NCBI RefSeq assembly: GCF_001436275.1
Contig: NZ_AZEH01000020.1
Span: 248,001-312,000, forward strand
Length of the DNA: 64,000 nucleotides
Direction: 5' to 3'
Origin: Liquorilactobacillus oeni DSM 19972
GTDB lineage: Bacteria > Bacillota > Bacilli > Lactobacillales > Lactobacillaceae
The position numbers and the translations under genes were made by a program. Within the stretch, counting starts at the first letter, position 1. Every line of letters begins with the position of its first letter. A model generated the notes under the pieces. It was given only the letters and a program-made list of their open reading frames with translations. It searched no databases and had not been told where the DNA came from. Shown in pieces: positions 17,101-25,807 of this stretch.

Positions 17101-17922
17101 TTATTTATTGTTCTTAACTTGTAAGTCCTGTGCCTTTTTAAACATTTGGGTTAATTCTCCACTTTTTTGTAACTTAGTAATTTCTTTATTCACTCTCTTT
17201 AATAAAGCTTTATCAGATTTTCTAATAGCAATATTGAAAAAACGCGCTTGCTTAGGAGTTGATAATTTAACTTTTGCAATTGCATATCTTTCTGGATATT
17301 GCTTAATATAATTATCTGCAACCTCTTTTTCAACAACAACTCCGCTTAACTTTCCTTGTGACAATTCAGTGGTCAGCCCTGTTAAAACTCCTTCAGTAAC
17401 AATATTGCTCCCCTTTAATTGCGATTTAGCAATCGCTGCTTGCGTAGAAGACTGTTGAACCCCGATTGATTTTCCTTTAATATCTGAAGCTTTATTAAAG
17501 CTATCAGCATCTTTTTTTTGAACTAAAAGAACATTTCCAACAGTATAGTAAGAATTTGAAAAAGCGACAACTTTTTTTCGTTGGTTAGTTGCAGCCATTC
17601 CTGCCAGAACCATGTCTACTTTATTATTTTTCAATTCCGAAATTAAAGATGGAAACTCTATATTTTCAATTTTTAATTTAACTCCTAAATTGTCAGCAAT
17701 CTTCTGTGCAACCATCATATCGTACCCAACAATTTTTTTGTTTCCATTTTGCATAACTGGGAACTCAAAAGGCGCATAATCAGCCGAGGTGCCAACAACC
17801 AACGTCTTTTTATTCTGAATACTTTTGACACTGTTATCTGTATTCTTATTGCCACAACCTGCAAGGATAAGTCCCAATCCCATCACTGCCCCAAGTATTC
17901 CCAAAATTTTTTTCAATTTCAT
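17101..17922 (-). CDS. Amino acid ABC transporter substrate-binding lipoprotein, orphan paralogue
   Basis: A 273-residue SBP_bac_3 lipoprotein (lipobox ILAGC), closely similar over its whole length to the binding protein at 6727-7554: shared strings include LVVGTSADYAPFEFP, KNNK and AKSQLKGSN. ATG at 17922 is preferred over the longer frame because GGAGAG precedes it. No permease or ATPase is next to it; it probably docks on the region 1 transporter or another one. Together with the ornithine cyclodeaminase gene upstream, it looks like part of a duplicated and rearranged amino acid cluster. Confidence 0.92.
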   Translation of the reverse strand: MKLKKILGILGAVMGLGLILAGCGNKNTDNSVKSIQNKKTLVVGTSADYAPFEFPVMQNGNKKIVGYDMMVAQKIADNLGVKLKIENIEFPSLISELKNNKVDMVLAGMAATNQRKKVVAFSNSYYTVGNVLLVQKKDADSFNKASDIKGKSIGVQQSSTQAAIAKSQLKGSNIVTEGVLTGLTTELSQGKLSGVVVEKEVADNYIKQYPERYAIAKVKLSTPKQARFFNIAIRKSDKALLKRVNKEITKLQKSGELTQMFKKAQDLQVKNNK

Positions 17923-18090
17923 TTTTCTAATCTCTCCTTCAAGCTTGAAGCCATACTTACAAATTAATTTTTGCACTGAAGGCTATCTTAATTCCAAATT
18001 TCTTTCGAAATTATGCCTTTTTTGTTTGGCTAACACTTCTGAAATTTGCAAATTGTGGGTGTGCTAGTTTATTATTAGATTTTTTACTTC

Positions 18091-19110
18091 TTAAAGATCT
18101 AAAAATTCCAATTCTTTGCCGATATTTTCTTTGAGTGCTTTTTTATAAATATAATCAGCTGTCATGACGTCTTGAATACCCATTCCAATGGAAGAAGCAA
18201 CGATAATATCATCTTCAGACCTCCTGAATTTCTTTTTCCCGGTAATAGCATCTCCAATTTCTCCCGAAATGGATTCAGCTGTAACTAATTCAATTTCTTC
18301 ACCATAAGCTTCATGCCGGTGTTTAAGGGAGATGTTGCTCCTATCCACAAAACAATCAATAAAATCAACAACAAAAGCGTCAAATGTCCTTTTTACATAA
18401 CTAGGTTTTAAATCTTCTTCAAGAACTAAAACTGTTGTCCCTTTATCAAACTTGATTTTAGGTAATAGTAACACACTAGAATTTGCCGCATTAACTACAA
18501 TATCAGAATTGGTACAAGCACTTTGTAAATCATCAAATTCTACAAAATGAACATGTGGATATATTTTAGATGCTTCATCAATAAAACGTTTTCTCGCAGC
18601 AGGATTGATATCAACTGCCCTTACTTCCTTAATCTCAGGAAGAACTTTCAAAATCATTATGACACTAGAAAACCCCTGTGCGCCGGTCCCAATGACCGTC
18701 ACAACTTTAGATGTTTCCTTAGCCAAATATTTTGAAAAAATAGCCATCGTTGCGCCTGTTCTCGCTGAGGTTACATAAGTACCATCCAGAATCGCAAGTG
18801 GGCATCCAGAATCAGGATCATTCAAAACCATTGTTCCTATAGTTGCTGGTAAACCATGCTTTTTAATATTATTTTTATATACACTAATTATTTTTACGCC
18901 AGCGATATCTTGAGTAGCTGAAAATGCAGGCATACAGTTAGTGTAGCCATCATGATAAGGATAAAGAGGTGTGTGTAGTTTAACTGGATTAATCACTTTT
19001 TTGTCTGAAAAATCTGCAAATGCTTGTTCCGATAATTTAATAGCTTCTTTTCCTGTTATTAATGTTTTAGCTTCCCTTTCGTTTATAAATAAAATTGAAC
19101 CTTTTTTCAT
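18091..19110 (-). CDS. Ornithine cyclodeaminase/mu-crystallin family protein
   Basis: A 339-residue NAD(P)-dependent enzyme of the ornithine cyclodeaminase family, with the substrate loop SARTGATMAIFSKYLA and the Rossmann motif VTVIGTGAQGFSSV. Members convert ornithine to proline and ammonia, or act as amino acid or opine dehydrogenases. The duplicated cluster context fits ornithine, but the family is functionally broad. The ATG has GGAG 11 bases upstream. Its promoter is probably the degraded element at 19552-19580, read through the hisC remnant. Confidence 0.87.
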   Translation of the reverse strand: MKKGSILFINEREAKTLITGKEAIKLSEQAFADFSDKKVINPVKLHTPLYPYHDGYTNCMPAFSATQDIAGVKIISVYKNNIKKHGLPATIGTMVLNDPDSGCPLAILDGTYVTSARTGATMAIFSKYLAKETSKVVTVIGTGAQGFSSVIMILKVLPEIKEVRAVDINPAARKRFIDEASKIYPHVHFVEFDDLQSACTNSDIVVNAANSSVLLLPKIKFDKGTTVLVLEEDLKPSYVKRTFDAFVVDFIDCFVDRSNISLKHRHEAYGEEIELVTAESISGEIGDAITGKKKFRRSEDDIIVASSIGMGIQDVMTADYIYKKALKENIGKELEFLDL

Positions 19111-19284
19111 AGTTTACTAAACTCCTTTAATATTAAGTTACCTTATCTGATAAAAATTTATTATCCTTTTAACTGGCTGCTTCGCTTTAGTTCTTTATAT
19201 TGTAGCAGTTCCGTTTTTGAACTTGTTATTTAGCAAAGCCAAAACTACTTTAGAAGTACTATTATCTATAACTTAAAAATCCTA

Positions 19285-19451
19285 TTCCTTAATCTTAACC
19301 CGCAATAACTTCTTGAGCTCTGTTATTAATCGTGCATTCTCAGTTTCTTTACCAACTGTGATCCGAACATGATGCGGATAGCTCCTATACATCGCACTCA
19401 CGAATAATTACGCCGTGTGACATCAATTCTGCGCAAATTTAACTCTGACAT
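19285..19451 (-). pseudogene. hisC remnant: start and 3' end fused by an internal deletion
   Basis: Positions 19285-19440 match the 3' end of the hisC-like gene (from about 1220) almost base for base. Positions 19437-19451 match its first codons (M-S-E-L-N-L-R-R against M-A-E-L-N-L-R-R). The join lies at the shared string CGCAA, so about 0.94 kb was lost between short direct repeats. The fusion is out of frame and stops within 20 codons, so it cannot make an aminotransferase. Confidence 0.9.
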
Positions 19452-19551
19452 CTAGTCGCCCCAATCATTGATATTTAGTGTATAGTTTTAAAAATGTAGA
19501 GGGCTAAAGTTCCCCCTCGCTCAATTAAAAATAAATTAAATCTTAATAAGA

Positions 19552-19580
19552 CATTAATTCATTTTAGAATGCCATGTCAA
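19552..19580 (-). promoter_or_regulatory. Decayed duplicate of the catabolic operon promoter
   Basis: On the minus strand TTGACA (19575-19580), a 17-base spacer and TTAATG (19552-19557) align with the perfect promoter at 10108-10136. Similarity continues upstream to about 19790 (GTTTACATATTAATAAATATTC and TTTTTGATGTTTATTAT). The -10 box has lost its consensus, so it is probably weaker. Confidence 0.65.
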
Positions 19581-19844
19581 TGAACATAACATTGTATATA
19601 TACAAAAAATAATTGCTTTCAAAAGTTCATGAGCCTTTGACGTTTACAGTAATGCATAAAATAAAAATGTTATTGTTTACATATTAATAAATATTCTTTA
19701 TTGTTTAAATAATATTCATCGTTACTTTTTGATGTTTATTATCTCAAGCTATTTTCACACGTCTGATTGGTTAAAGTCATCTTTTACACGGAATGTTTCC
19801 TAACATAGTTTTTGGATCTATAAAATTTTATCCTTAAACTGCGA

Positions 19845-19918
19845 CTAATCAAACCTTATAGTGTCACGCTCTATAATCATTTCAATATCCACTTTAAAAA
19901 CAGTGGCTGCCCTTCTTT
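19845..19918 (-). pseudogene. Fragment resembling a LacI-family regulator C-terminus
   Basis: The minus-strand frame reads AATVFKVDIEMIIERDTIRF and one more residue before a stop. This resembles the closing strand of LacI/GalR regulators (E-x-I-I-R-x-S-T). No start or DNA-binding domain precedes it. The match is short, so the identity is tentative. Confidence 0.4.
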
Positions 19919-19964
19919 TTTAGTACTAAGTACATATTATTAGTTGTTCGTTCGCTTTATTTTG

Positions 19965-19997
19965 GATAAAAAAGGCTTGGTTTTTACCCCAAGCCTT
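19965..19997 (-). terminator. Rho-independent terminator
   Basis: The stem AAGGCTTGG/CCAAGCCTT (19972-19997) has a T-run on the minus strand. It would stop transcripts coming from the gene-poor 20-21 kb region; no intact gene for it remains. Confidence 0.7.
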
Positions 19998-19999
19998 AC

Positions 20000-21220
20000 A
20001 CCTCCTCACATTAAAAAAATTTCTAATAGTTATTCCTTATATTGGCCAGATATACTTTGCTTGTCCTGAAAATATATTGGTCAATACCCCATCTCTTATT
20101 TTTTCATTATTTGTAGCATGTATTCAGAGATTCTTCATTCACAATAATTTCATATTTGGAACTTGAAAACTCAAATAATGACATTAATATTGTTAACCTA
20201 GCTGACTCTCAATATAATATTTATTTTTAACTAGCGTCTAAATAAAATTCAGCTGCCTTTGAAGAAAACTGAACATTGCACTTAGGTAATTTTCTATGAA
20301 AGCAAAGTTAGTTTGAATTTGTTAACGTAAAGGTCGTTTCTGAATTAATTTCCCATTATATTCTAGAAATAATAGTTAAATATAAACTTGAATGAAAGCT
20401 ATAGTTTTTCGATATTAGCAAATACTAATTCCTATGACAAAATAAATCCATTATCAGCCTAGTTACTTTGTCTAACAACGACATTCGATTGCACAAGCGG
20501 TTGCAATCTAACAGACAAAAACTGTAGCCGTGAAAATTCTAAGTAGTTTAGGTGCAATTACTGAAGCAGCAGCCTCTATCGCCATCGCCGCTGAGCTTAT
20601 AGAAATTCTGTACCACAACCTCTCTCCCTCTATTTCCAATCATTGACTTTACCAAGATGGTGTGTTAATTGGAGTGACTATTTCAATTCCTATAACAATT
20701 TGGATAATAATTCTAAAAAGAAAAAAGCGTTAATTACATGATCCGTTTAAATAAATATTTTAAATATATATTCTGATAAAATATATAAATACGCTTATCT
20801 TGTCTTTTATTAACACAAAAATTGTCATTAAAAACAAGGTAGTTGAAAGGTAGTATTCAAAATTATTTGTTGTAAGTTCTTACGTAACATAAGTAACTGC
20901 GGGTTAATTATTCTAGAAATATCTTTCCCTTTTAAATTCAAAACTTTTTATTTAGGATCTTTTTTCTCCATATCCTTTTTTCTTGACAGTATTTCTTTGC
21001 TATCTCTGAACACCCTTTCAAAAAGTGTTATATTACTATCCAAAAATGTGTTCACTAAATCATACTAGCACCATCCAATTACTCCTCAATCTTATTTAAA
21101 CCTGTCCCATTATCACAGTCATTGACTTTTATCAGCAAATCTAAATCCCGATAAGCAAAGTTTAGTTCAATCGGCTTTGAAACCAACTATTGAACCTTAG
21201 ATACCAATTCTTTATTTAAA
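20000..21220. other. Gene-poor region with decayed coding fragments
   Basis: No intact gene seen. Around 20530-20640 the plus strand has an alanine-rich stretch (ITEAAASIAIAAELIEI), and near 20672-20734 another frame ends in a hydrophobic segment plus KRKKR, as in a broken small membrane protein. On the minus strand, 20952-21056 could encode 34 residues starting at GTG and ending in KKDPK. None has a convincing start and ribosome site. It reads as a graveyard of small genes next to the duplicated cluster. Confidence 0.45.
21087..21170 (-). repeat. 84-bp repeat A, coding-like remnant
   Basis: About three quarters of the bases match repeat B at 22356-22439. On the minus strand both read as one peptide family, here FAYRDLDLLIKVND followed by GTGLNKIEE and a stop. 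The two copies flank the phzF-like gene. I do not recognise the protein. Confidence 0.6.
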
Positions 21221-21252
21221 AAAAAACACATCTCGTTATGTGTGAGATTGTG
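21218..21252 (-). terminator. Terminator of the phzF-like gene
   Basis: The minus-strand stem CACAATCTC/GAGATGTG is followed by nine T residues, about 100 bases downstream of the phzF-like stop. A sequence TTTTAATCTGTA next to it (21259-21270) matches the tail of the repeats at 2351 and 11496. Confidence 0.7.
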
Positions 21253-21350
21253 CTTGTTTTATTTTAATCTGTAAATGTTAGCCGCGTGATCTTCTAACAT
21301 CGATTGTTAATGTGAATATTAATTACATTTGATTTTAATTTAACCAAAAA

Positions 21351-22202
21351 TTAAACTGATATTGATTTTTTTTCAACTAGATAGCCATATCCCCCTACAA
21401 ATACAGAATCAATTATATCGTCATGGATTGTTAAATTAACAACGATTCTGGACAGATTATTTAAATTATAACCTTGTTCAAAAATATATTGTGATTTCTT
21501 TTCAACATATTTAAAGAGATAACAAGCCAATGCACAGTTAGAGGTTCCTGTTGCTGATTCTTCATTAATATCGTAGAGAGGTGCAAAGTTTCTACAAATT
21601 GCAATAACACTATTTTTTTCCTTTTCTAGCGCAAAAGCATGGACTCCGATAACGTTCTGATTTTTACTTAGTTCTGTCATAACCTTAAAATTAGGATCTA
21701 ACTGTCGCAAGTCTTTAGTTGATTTTATTGGCAAAAGAATATCTCTTAAACCTGTAGAAACAATCTGAATAGGTAATTTATCATCAATTGAATCAACGTC
21801 TAAACACTTGTTAAATGATTCCAATGCCAACTCATTAAAAAAAGTAGGCGTATTTTGTTCCATGAATACCATGCCATCTGATTTGATTTTTATAGACAGC
21901 ACACCTGATTTTGTTTCTATCATATATTCACTTTTAGATAACTGTTTTAACAATTTCAAAGTGGTAAATGTACCTATTGTAGCATGTCCACAAAGTGGAA
22001 CTTCCTCAGTGGGTGTAAAATACTCTAACCGAAAGTCAGCTATGCTGGATTTTGTTATAAAAGCTGTTTCAGCATACCCCAACTGTTTGGCAATTTCCAT
22101 TTTTTGAATTGAATTCAAATCAGGCCTATTAAATACCAATCCCGCTTTGTTTCCACCTGCGTTATCTTTGCTAAACGCGCTAGCAACATAAATCTCAACC
22201 AT
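21351..22202 (-). CDS. PhzF family phenazine-biosynthesis-like isomerase
   Basis: A 283-residue PhzF-fold protein. Conserved blocks are GGNKAGLVF near the N-terminus with the downstream YAETAF, the YFTPTEEVPLCGHATIG loop and the second-half SATGTSNCALACYL. PhzF enzymes isomerise or epimerise small acids; most members outside phenazine clusters have no known substrate, and no phenazine genes are here. It has its own promoter (22239-22267) and terminator, so it is a single-gene unit. Confidence 0.88.
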   Translation of the reverse strand: MVEIYVASAFSKDNAGGNKAGLVFNRPDLNSIQKMEIAKQLGYAETAFITKSSIADFRLEYFTPTEEVPLCGHATIGTFTTLKLLKQLSKSEYMIETKSGVLSIKIKSDGMVFMEQNTPTFFNELALESFNKCLDVDSIDDKLPIQIVSTGLRDILLPIKSTKDLRQLDPNFKVMTELSKNQNVIGVHAFALEKEKNSVIAICRNFAPLYDINEESATGTSNCALACYLFKYVEKKSQYIFEQGYNLNNLSRIVVNLTIHDDIIDSVFVGGYGYLVEKKSISV

Positions 22203-22238
22203 TTTTATTTTTCTCCATTTGATTATACTATTTCAGTG

Positions 22239-22267
22239 ATTATACAGATGAACTTAGATAATTACAA
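22239..22267 (-). promoter_or_regulatory. Promoter of the phzF-like gene
   Basis: Minus-strand TTGTAA (22262-22267), 17 bases, TATAAT (22239-22244), ending about 37 bases upstream of the start codon. Confidence 0.65.
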
Positions 22268-22355
22268 TAGGTATTGAGTCTTTTTAAACAGCAAAGACTT
22301 GTTTGCTAATAAATAGTTTCATGTAATTGCCCTTTTGCTTGAAAGAGCTGTTTTT

Positions 22356-22439
22356 CAACCTTATTTAAACCAGTTTCACTATCACGGTTATTAACTTTTA
22401 TCGGCAAGTCTAAACCACGATAAGCAAAGGTCAGCTCAA
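22356..22439 (-). repeat. 84-bp repeat B, coding-like remnant
   Basis: Counterpart of repeat A (21087-21170). The minus-strand frame is open from about 22457 to 22318 and reads RHTLELTFAYRGLDLPIKVN, then NRDSETGLNKVEKQ, ending in QLHETIY. It is better preserved than A but has no clear Shine-Dalgarno, and I cannot assign it to a family. Confidence 0.6.
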
Positions 22440-22499
22440 GTGTGTGGCGCAATATCGGTAGAATTAATAATCAACATCGTGAAAAAAATATTCAGAATA

Positions 22500-22979
22500 T
22501 CACTTATGATAAGGACTGCCCGCATTGATCATAAATGCACGGTAAATTTGCTCCGTTAATACCAAACGCATCAGCTGATGTGGCATAGTAAAACGTCCAA
22601 ATGAAAGCTGTGCGTCTGCTCTTTTTAAAACCGCAGAGCTTAGACCCAAAGAACCGCCAATCACAAATGTGAGATCGCTGTGCCCGTAAGTTGTCAATTT
22701 TTCAAACTCTGCTGCAAATTCCTCTGAACTAAGCTCCTTACCCTTAATTGCAAGCGCAAAAACATATTCTTTTTCCTTAATTTTTGCAAGTATGCGATCA
22801 CCTTCGACTTGTTTAACTTGCTCCATTTGTGCAGGACTTAAGTTTTCTGGAGCCCTCTCGTCTGGTACTTCTATAATCTTAAATTTGCAAAACTTGTTTA
22901 AGCGTTTTGCATATTCTGCAATTCCCTGTTTTAAGTACTTCTCCTTCAATTTACCAACAACAACAACCTTACTGTTCAT
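22500..22979 (-). CDS. rlmH: 23S rRNA (pseudouridine-1915-N3)-methyltransferase RlmH
   Basis: The 159-residue length is exactly that of RlmH, a SPOUT methyltransferase acting on the 70S ribosome at helix 69. Visible motifs are [16 protein letters not shown], the SAM-binding knot [10 protein letters not shown] and the C-terminal [25 protein letters not shown] with the final YHK. ATG at 22979 is chosen over an upstream GTG because of its length and AAAGGCGG before it. In lactobacilli rlmH usually follows htrA, as here. Confidence 0.97.
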   Translation of the reverse strand: MNSKVVVVGKLKEKYLKQGIAEYAKRLNKFCKFKIIEVPDERAPENLSPAQMEQVKQVEGDRILAKIKEKEYVFALAIKGKELSSEEFAAEFEKLTTYGHSDLTFVIGGSLGLSSAVLKRADAQLSFGRFTMPHQLMRLVLTEQIYRAFMINAGSPYHK

Positions 22980-23000
22980 AACTACCCGCCTTTTCACAAG

Positions 23001-23325
23001 TTATCCCCAAAGTTATCCACTTATCCACAGATGCAATACCTATATGTTGTCGCGAACATATTTTCGTCACAATATTTATTAATTCTATATTTGTCAATAG
23101 TTAATTAGTTATCCACAGTTTTGCACAGCTTTTATACACTTTGATACTAGTCTAAAATTACTACTGCATCAACCTTTTAAAGCTTTAAAGCATAGCAAAA
23201 ATAAAGTTACACACAAGCAAATATTATAACTGTGGATAACTAAGAAAAAAATAAAATAGCCATTTATCAACAGCCTTTTGCTTTTTCAACAAAACAGAAT
23301 AAAGATGTTCACTGTTTTATCCACA
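23001..23325. promoter_or_regulatory. DnaA-box cluster between rlmH and htrA
   Basis: Four exact TTATCCACA boxes (23021-23029, 23109-23117 and 23317-23325 on plus; 23231-23239 on minus) and three one-mismatch boxes (23001-23009, 23013-23021, 23264-23272) lie in 325 bases of AT-rich non-coding DNA. It is not next to dnaA, so it is more likely a DnaA titration or regulatory locus than oriC, though part of an origin region cannot be excluded. Confidence 0.8.
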
Positions 23326-23360
23326 GTTGCCTTCAAAAATATGCTTTATAATTATTGTGT

Positions 23361-23409
23361 ACATAAAAAGAGGTATTTGACAACCGCAAAATACGGACAA
23401 ATACCTCTT
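23361..23409 (-). terminator. Terminator of the walR-htrA operon
   Basis: The 12-bp stem AAGAGGTATTTG/CAAATACCTCTT (23368-23409) with a T-run on the minus strand, 30 bases after the htrA stop. Confidence 0.85.
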
Positions 23410-23438
23410 ACGCAAAATTGTAAATTATGATTAAAATT

Positions 23439-24773
23439 CTAGTTTCCAGAATCCGATGATGTAGTCGTATTGGAATCACTTGCTTCTAAAGTTAACTTAA
23501 TGTTTGCAGTCTTAAGTTCGCCATTATGATAATACTTGATTTCAACCGTATCACCGACCTTATGCGCATATAGCGCTTCACGTAATGTGGACAAGCCTTT
23601 AACAGTTTTGCCCCCCAAAGAAGTAATCACATCATATTTTTCCAACCCCGCATTCTTTGCAGGGGAGTTGTCCGTTGTCTTAAGGACAACAACTCCGCTA
23701 GTAACGCTTGTAGGGAGTTTTAATACCGACTTCTGATCACTATTAGAAACATAGCTGAGGTCTACCAAAGAGATACCAAGAGCCGGTCGCCTAATCTTAC
23801 CATTTTTGACAAGCTGGTTGATAATTTCCACAACCTCATTACTTGGAATTGCAAAACCCATTCCTTCAACACTTGTCGAAGAAGAACTGGCTGAGCTTGA
23901 GCCAGTCGAAGCTAATTTCATCGAATTGATCCCTACAACCTGTCCATCAAGGTTAATCAACGGACCGCCCGAATTTCCAGGATTAATTGCGGCATCAGTC
24001 TGAATAACTGTTGTCTGGCCTGTACCTGTACCAGAACTATCTGTGGTTTCAATTGTACGTTTTTTTGCAGAAATAATCCCTTGTGTAAGTGAAGTTGCAT
24101 AGGTTGAACCTAATGGTGAACCGATTGCAAGCGCGGTCTGCCCAACTTGAATGTTATCAGAGTTTCCAAAAGCTGCCACCTGGCTGACATCCGCAGCATT
24201 AATCTTCAAAACGGCTAAATCAGTTACTGAGTCATGTCCGACAACTTTTGCAGCCAGCTTTTTACCGCTATTAAGCAATACTTCTACTTTGTTTGCTCCA
24301 GAAATAACATGATTATTAGTTACGACAAAAGCAGTATTTCCATCTTTTTTATAAATCACACCAGATCCTTCGCTTTCAGAGGTAGATTCTCCAGAACTTG
24401 GATTTGAGCCGAACAAATCATCAAGAGAGCTTGAAGAACTACCAGAAGAATAGGCTTCAACAGAAACAACTGCGTTTTGAATCTTATTAAACGCCTTTGT
24501 AGCTTGTGTACTGACATTAACCTTAAGATTACTGATACTTGTTGTTCCTTTTGAATTTTCAGTAGTTATCGAACTATTCTGATAATTCTGATATACACTA
24601 TAACCGCCAAAGGCAAGTCCACCACCTAATAAACCGCCAATAAGTGCTGTTATAAACAGTCTACCCATTTTAGGCTGATTATTATTATTGCCCCTCTTTT
24701 TTTGAGAACCTGATTCTTTAAATTCTCCTTCAAAATTTTTTTTACTTTCGTTGTTATTATCGTTATTATCCAT
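23439..24773 (-). CDS. htrA: HtrA/DegP-type serine protease (S1C)
   Basis: A 444-residue membrane-anchored surface protease. An asparagine-rich cytoplasmic N-terminus is followed by one membrane segment near residues 38-60, then a serine/glycine-rich linker, the trypsin-like domain with catalytic His in VVTNNHVISG, Asp in DLAVLKI and Ser in GNSGGPL, and one PDZ domain near residues 325-425. It degrades misfolded exported proteins and often processes secreted peptides. The start is set by a downstream stop-free frame, yet its strong Shine-Dalgarno (AAAGGAGGTG, 24808-24817) is separated from the ATG by a hairpin at 24781-24805. Confidence 0.96.
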   Translation of the reverse strand: MDNNDNNNESKKNFEGEFKESGSQKKRGNNNNQPKMGRLFITALIGGLLGGGLAFGGYSVYQNYQNSSITTENSKGTTSISNLKVNVSTQATKAFNKIQNAVVSVEAYSSGSSSSSLDDLFGSNPSSGESTSESEGSGVIYKKDGNTAFVVTNNHVISGANKVEVLLNSGKKLAAKVVGHDSVTDLAVLKINAADVSQVAAFGNSDNIQVGQTALAIGSPLGSTYATSLTQGIISAKKRTIETTDSSGTGTGQTTVIQTDAAINPGNSGGPLINLDGQVVGINSMKLASTGSSSASSSSTSVEGMGFAIPSNEVVEIINQLVKNGKIRRPALGISLVDLSYVSNSDQKSVLKLPTSVTSGVVVLKTTDNSPAKNAGLEKYDVITSLGGKTVKGLSTLREALYAHKVGDTVEIKYYHNGELKTANIKLTLEASDSNTTTSSDSGN

Positions 24774-24780
24774 CAGTCAC

Positions 24781-24817
24781 GCGTTATTTTTGAACTAAAT
24801 AACGCACACCTCCTTTT
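24781..24817 (-). promoter_or_regulatory. htrA Shine-Dalgarno separated from the start codon by a stem-loop
   Basis: The near-perfect AAAGGAGGTG (24808-24817) lies 34 bases before the htrA ATG. In between is a 9-bp perfect stem GCGTTATTT/AAATAACGC (24781-24805). If the stem forms, the effective spacing is about ten bases. An in-frame TGA two codons before the ATG rules out a start nearer the Shine-Dalgarno. Confidence 0.7.
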
Positions 24818-24943
24818 CAAGGATATTTTTTACAGTCTTTTTATATTTACATTCTAACTTTAATGTTTGAAAAAAACATGAATTAAATCCTAAATTTATT
24901 TAAAAGGCGTGTAGTTCCTCGTTTCTTCTGTATATTAACATCC

Positions 24944-25762
24944 TTAGATAATGGTTAGCGGAGTGGCTTTTTCAGGATCAGTATCCAAAATCGAAAAATC
25001 ATGTCCTACCGCCAGATCATGCTGTTTTAGTGTCGAAGACATCGTTACATGTGCAAGTTCTTTCATATTATTGTCTTGGCTAAGGTGTCCTAAATAGATT
25101 TTTTTTGTATGATTGCCTAAAACATCTATTATTGCTGCTGCACCATCATCATTTGAAAGATGTCCCTGATCGCTAAGAATCCGTTGTTTTAAAGACCAAG
25201 GATAAACACCCATCCGCAGCATCTCCGTATCATGGTTGCACTCAATCAAGTACCCATCAGCATCTTTTATAAGACCTTCCAGATGTTCAGAAACATAGCC
25301 TGTATCTGTCAAAATTACAAAAGAACGGCCACCGTGATGCAATTCATAAAATTGCGGTTCCGCAGCATCATGCGAAACTCCGAAACTTTCAACATCAAGA
25401 TCTCCAAATGTTTTAATTTCTCCCATCCCAAAAATATGCTTTTGTTCAAGCGGTACTTTCCCGATTTTGTGTGCCATAGCATTCCATGTACCTTCATTCG
25501 CGTAGACATCAAGATGGTATTTACGCGCTAGTACACCTACACCCTTACAGTGATCACTATGTTCATGTGTAACTAAAATTCCATCTACATCATTGAGATC
25601 ACGGTTAATCGAGCCCATCAATGCAGCCACTTTTTTCCCGCTCAATCCTGCATCAACCAGCAATCGTTTATGTGGAGTTTCAATATATGTAACGTTCCCA
25701 CTGCTGCTGCTCGCAAGAACACTGACTTTCATCGTATCTGCCGGCTTTTTTAAACTATCCAT
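24944..25762 (-). CDS. walJ: WalJ (YycJ) metallo-beta-lactamase-fold exonuclease
   Basis: A 272-residue MBL-fold hydrolase of the YycJ/WalJ group. The zinc motif THEHSDHCKGVG lies near residue 65, followed by ILTDTGYVSEHL, LIECNHD and GHLSNDDGAA. WalJ has been described as a 5'-to-3' double-strand DNA exonuclease and is the usual last-but-one member of the WalRK operon. The first ATG is kept because AAGGATGAG precedes it; an in-frame ATG at codon 11 (MKVSVLASSSSGN) is a common alternative. Confidence 0.95.
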   Translation of the reverse strand: MDSLKKPADTMKVSVLASSSSGNVTYIETPHKRLLVDAGLSGKKVAALMGSINRDLNDVDGILVTHEHSDHCKGVGVLARKYHLDVYANEGTWNAMAHKIGKVPLEQKHIFGMGEIKTFGDLDVESFGVSHDAAEPQFYELHHGGRSFVILTDTGYVSEHLEGLIKDADGYLIECNHDTEMLRMGVYPWSLKQRILSDQGHLSNDDGAAAIIDVLGNHTKKIYLGHLSQDNNMKELAHVTMSSTLKQHDLAVGHDFSILDTDPEKATPLTII

Positions 25763-25807
25763 CTACTCATCCTTCTTAACAAAATATACTCTTTCAAATT
25801 AACATAT

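Noticed and set aside
20530-20734. Bacteriocin-like gene in the gene-poor region
   Set aside because: The alanine-rich and membrane-like parts lie in different frames, with stops between and no ribosome site.
23001-23325. Main chromosomal origin oriC
   Set aside because: dnaA and dnaN are not adjacent; by gene order they lie beyond gyrB outside the window.
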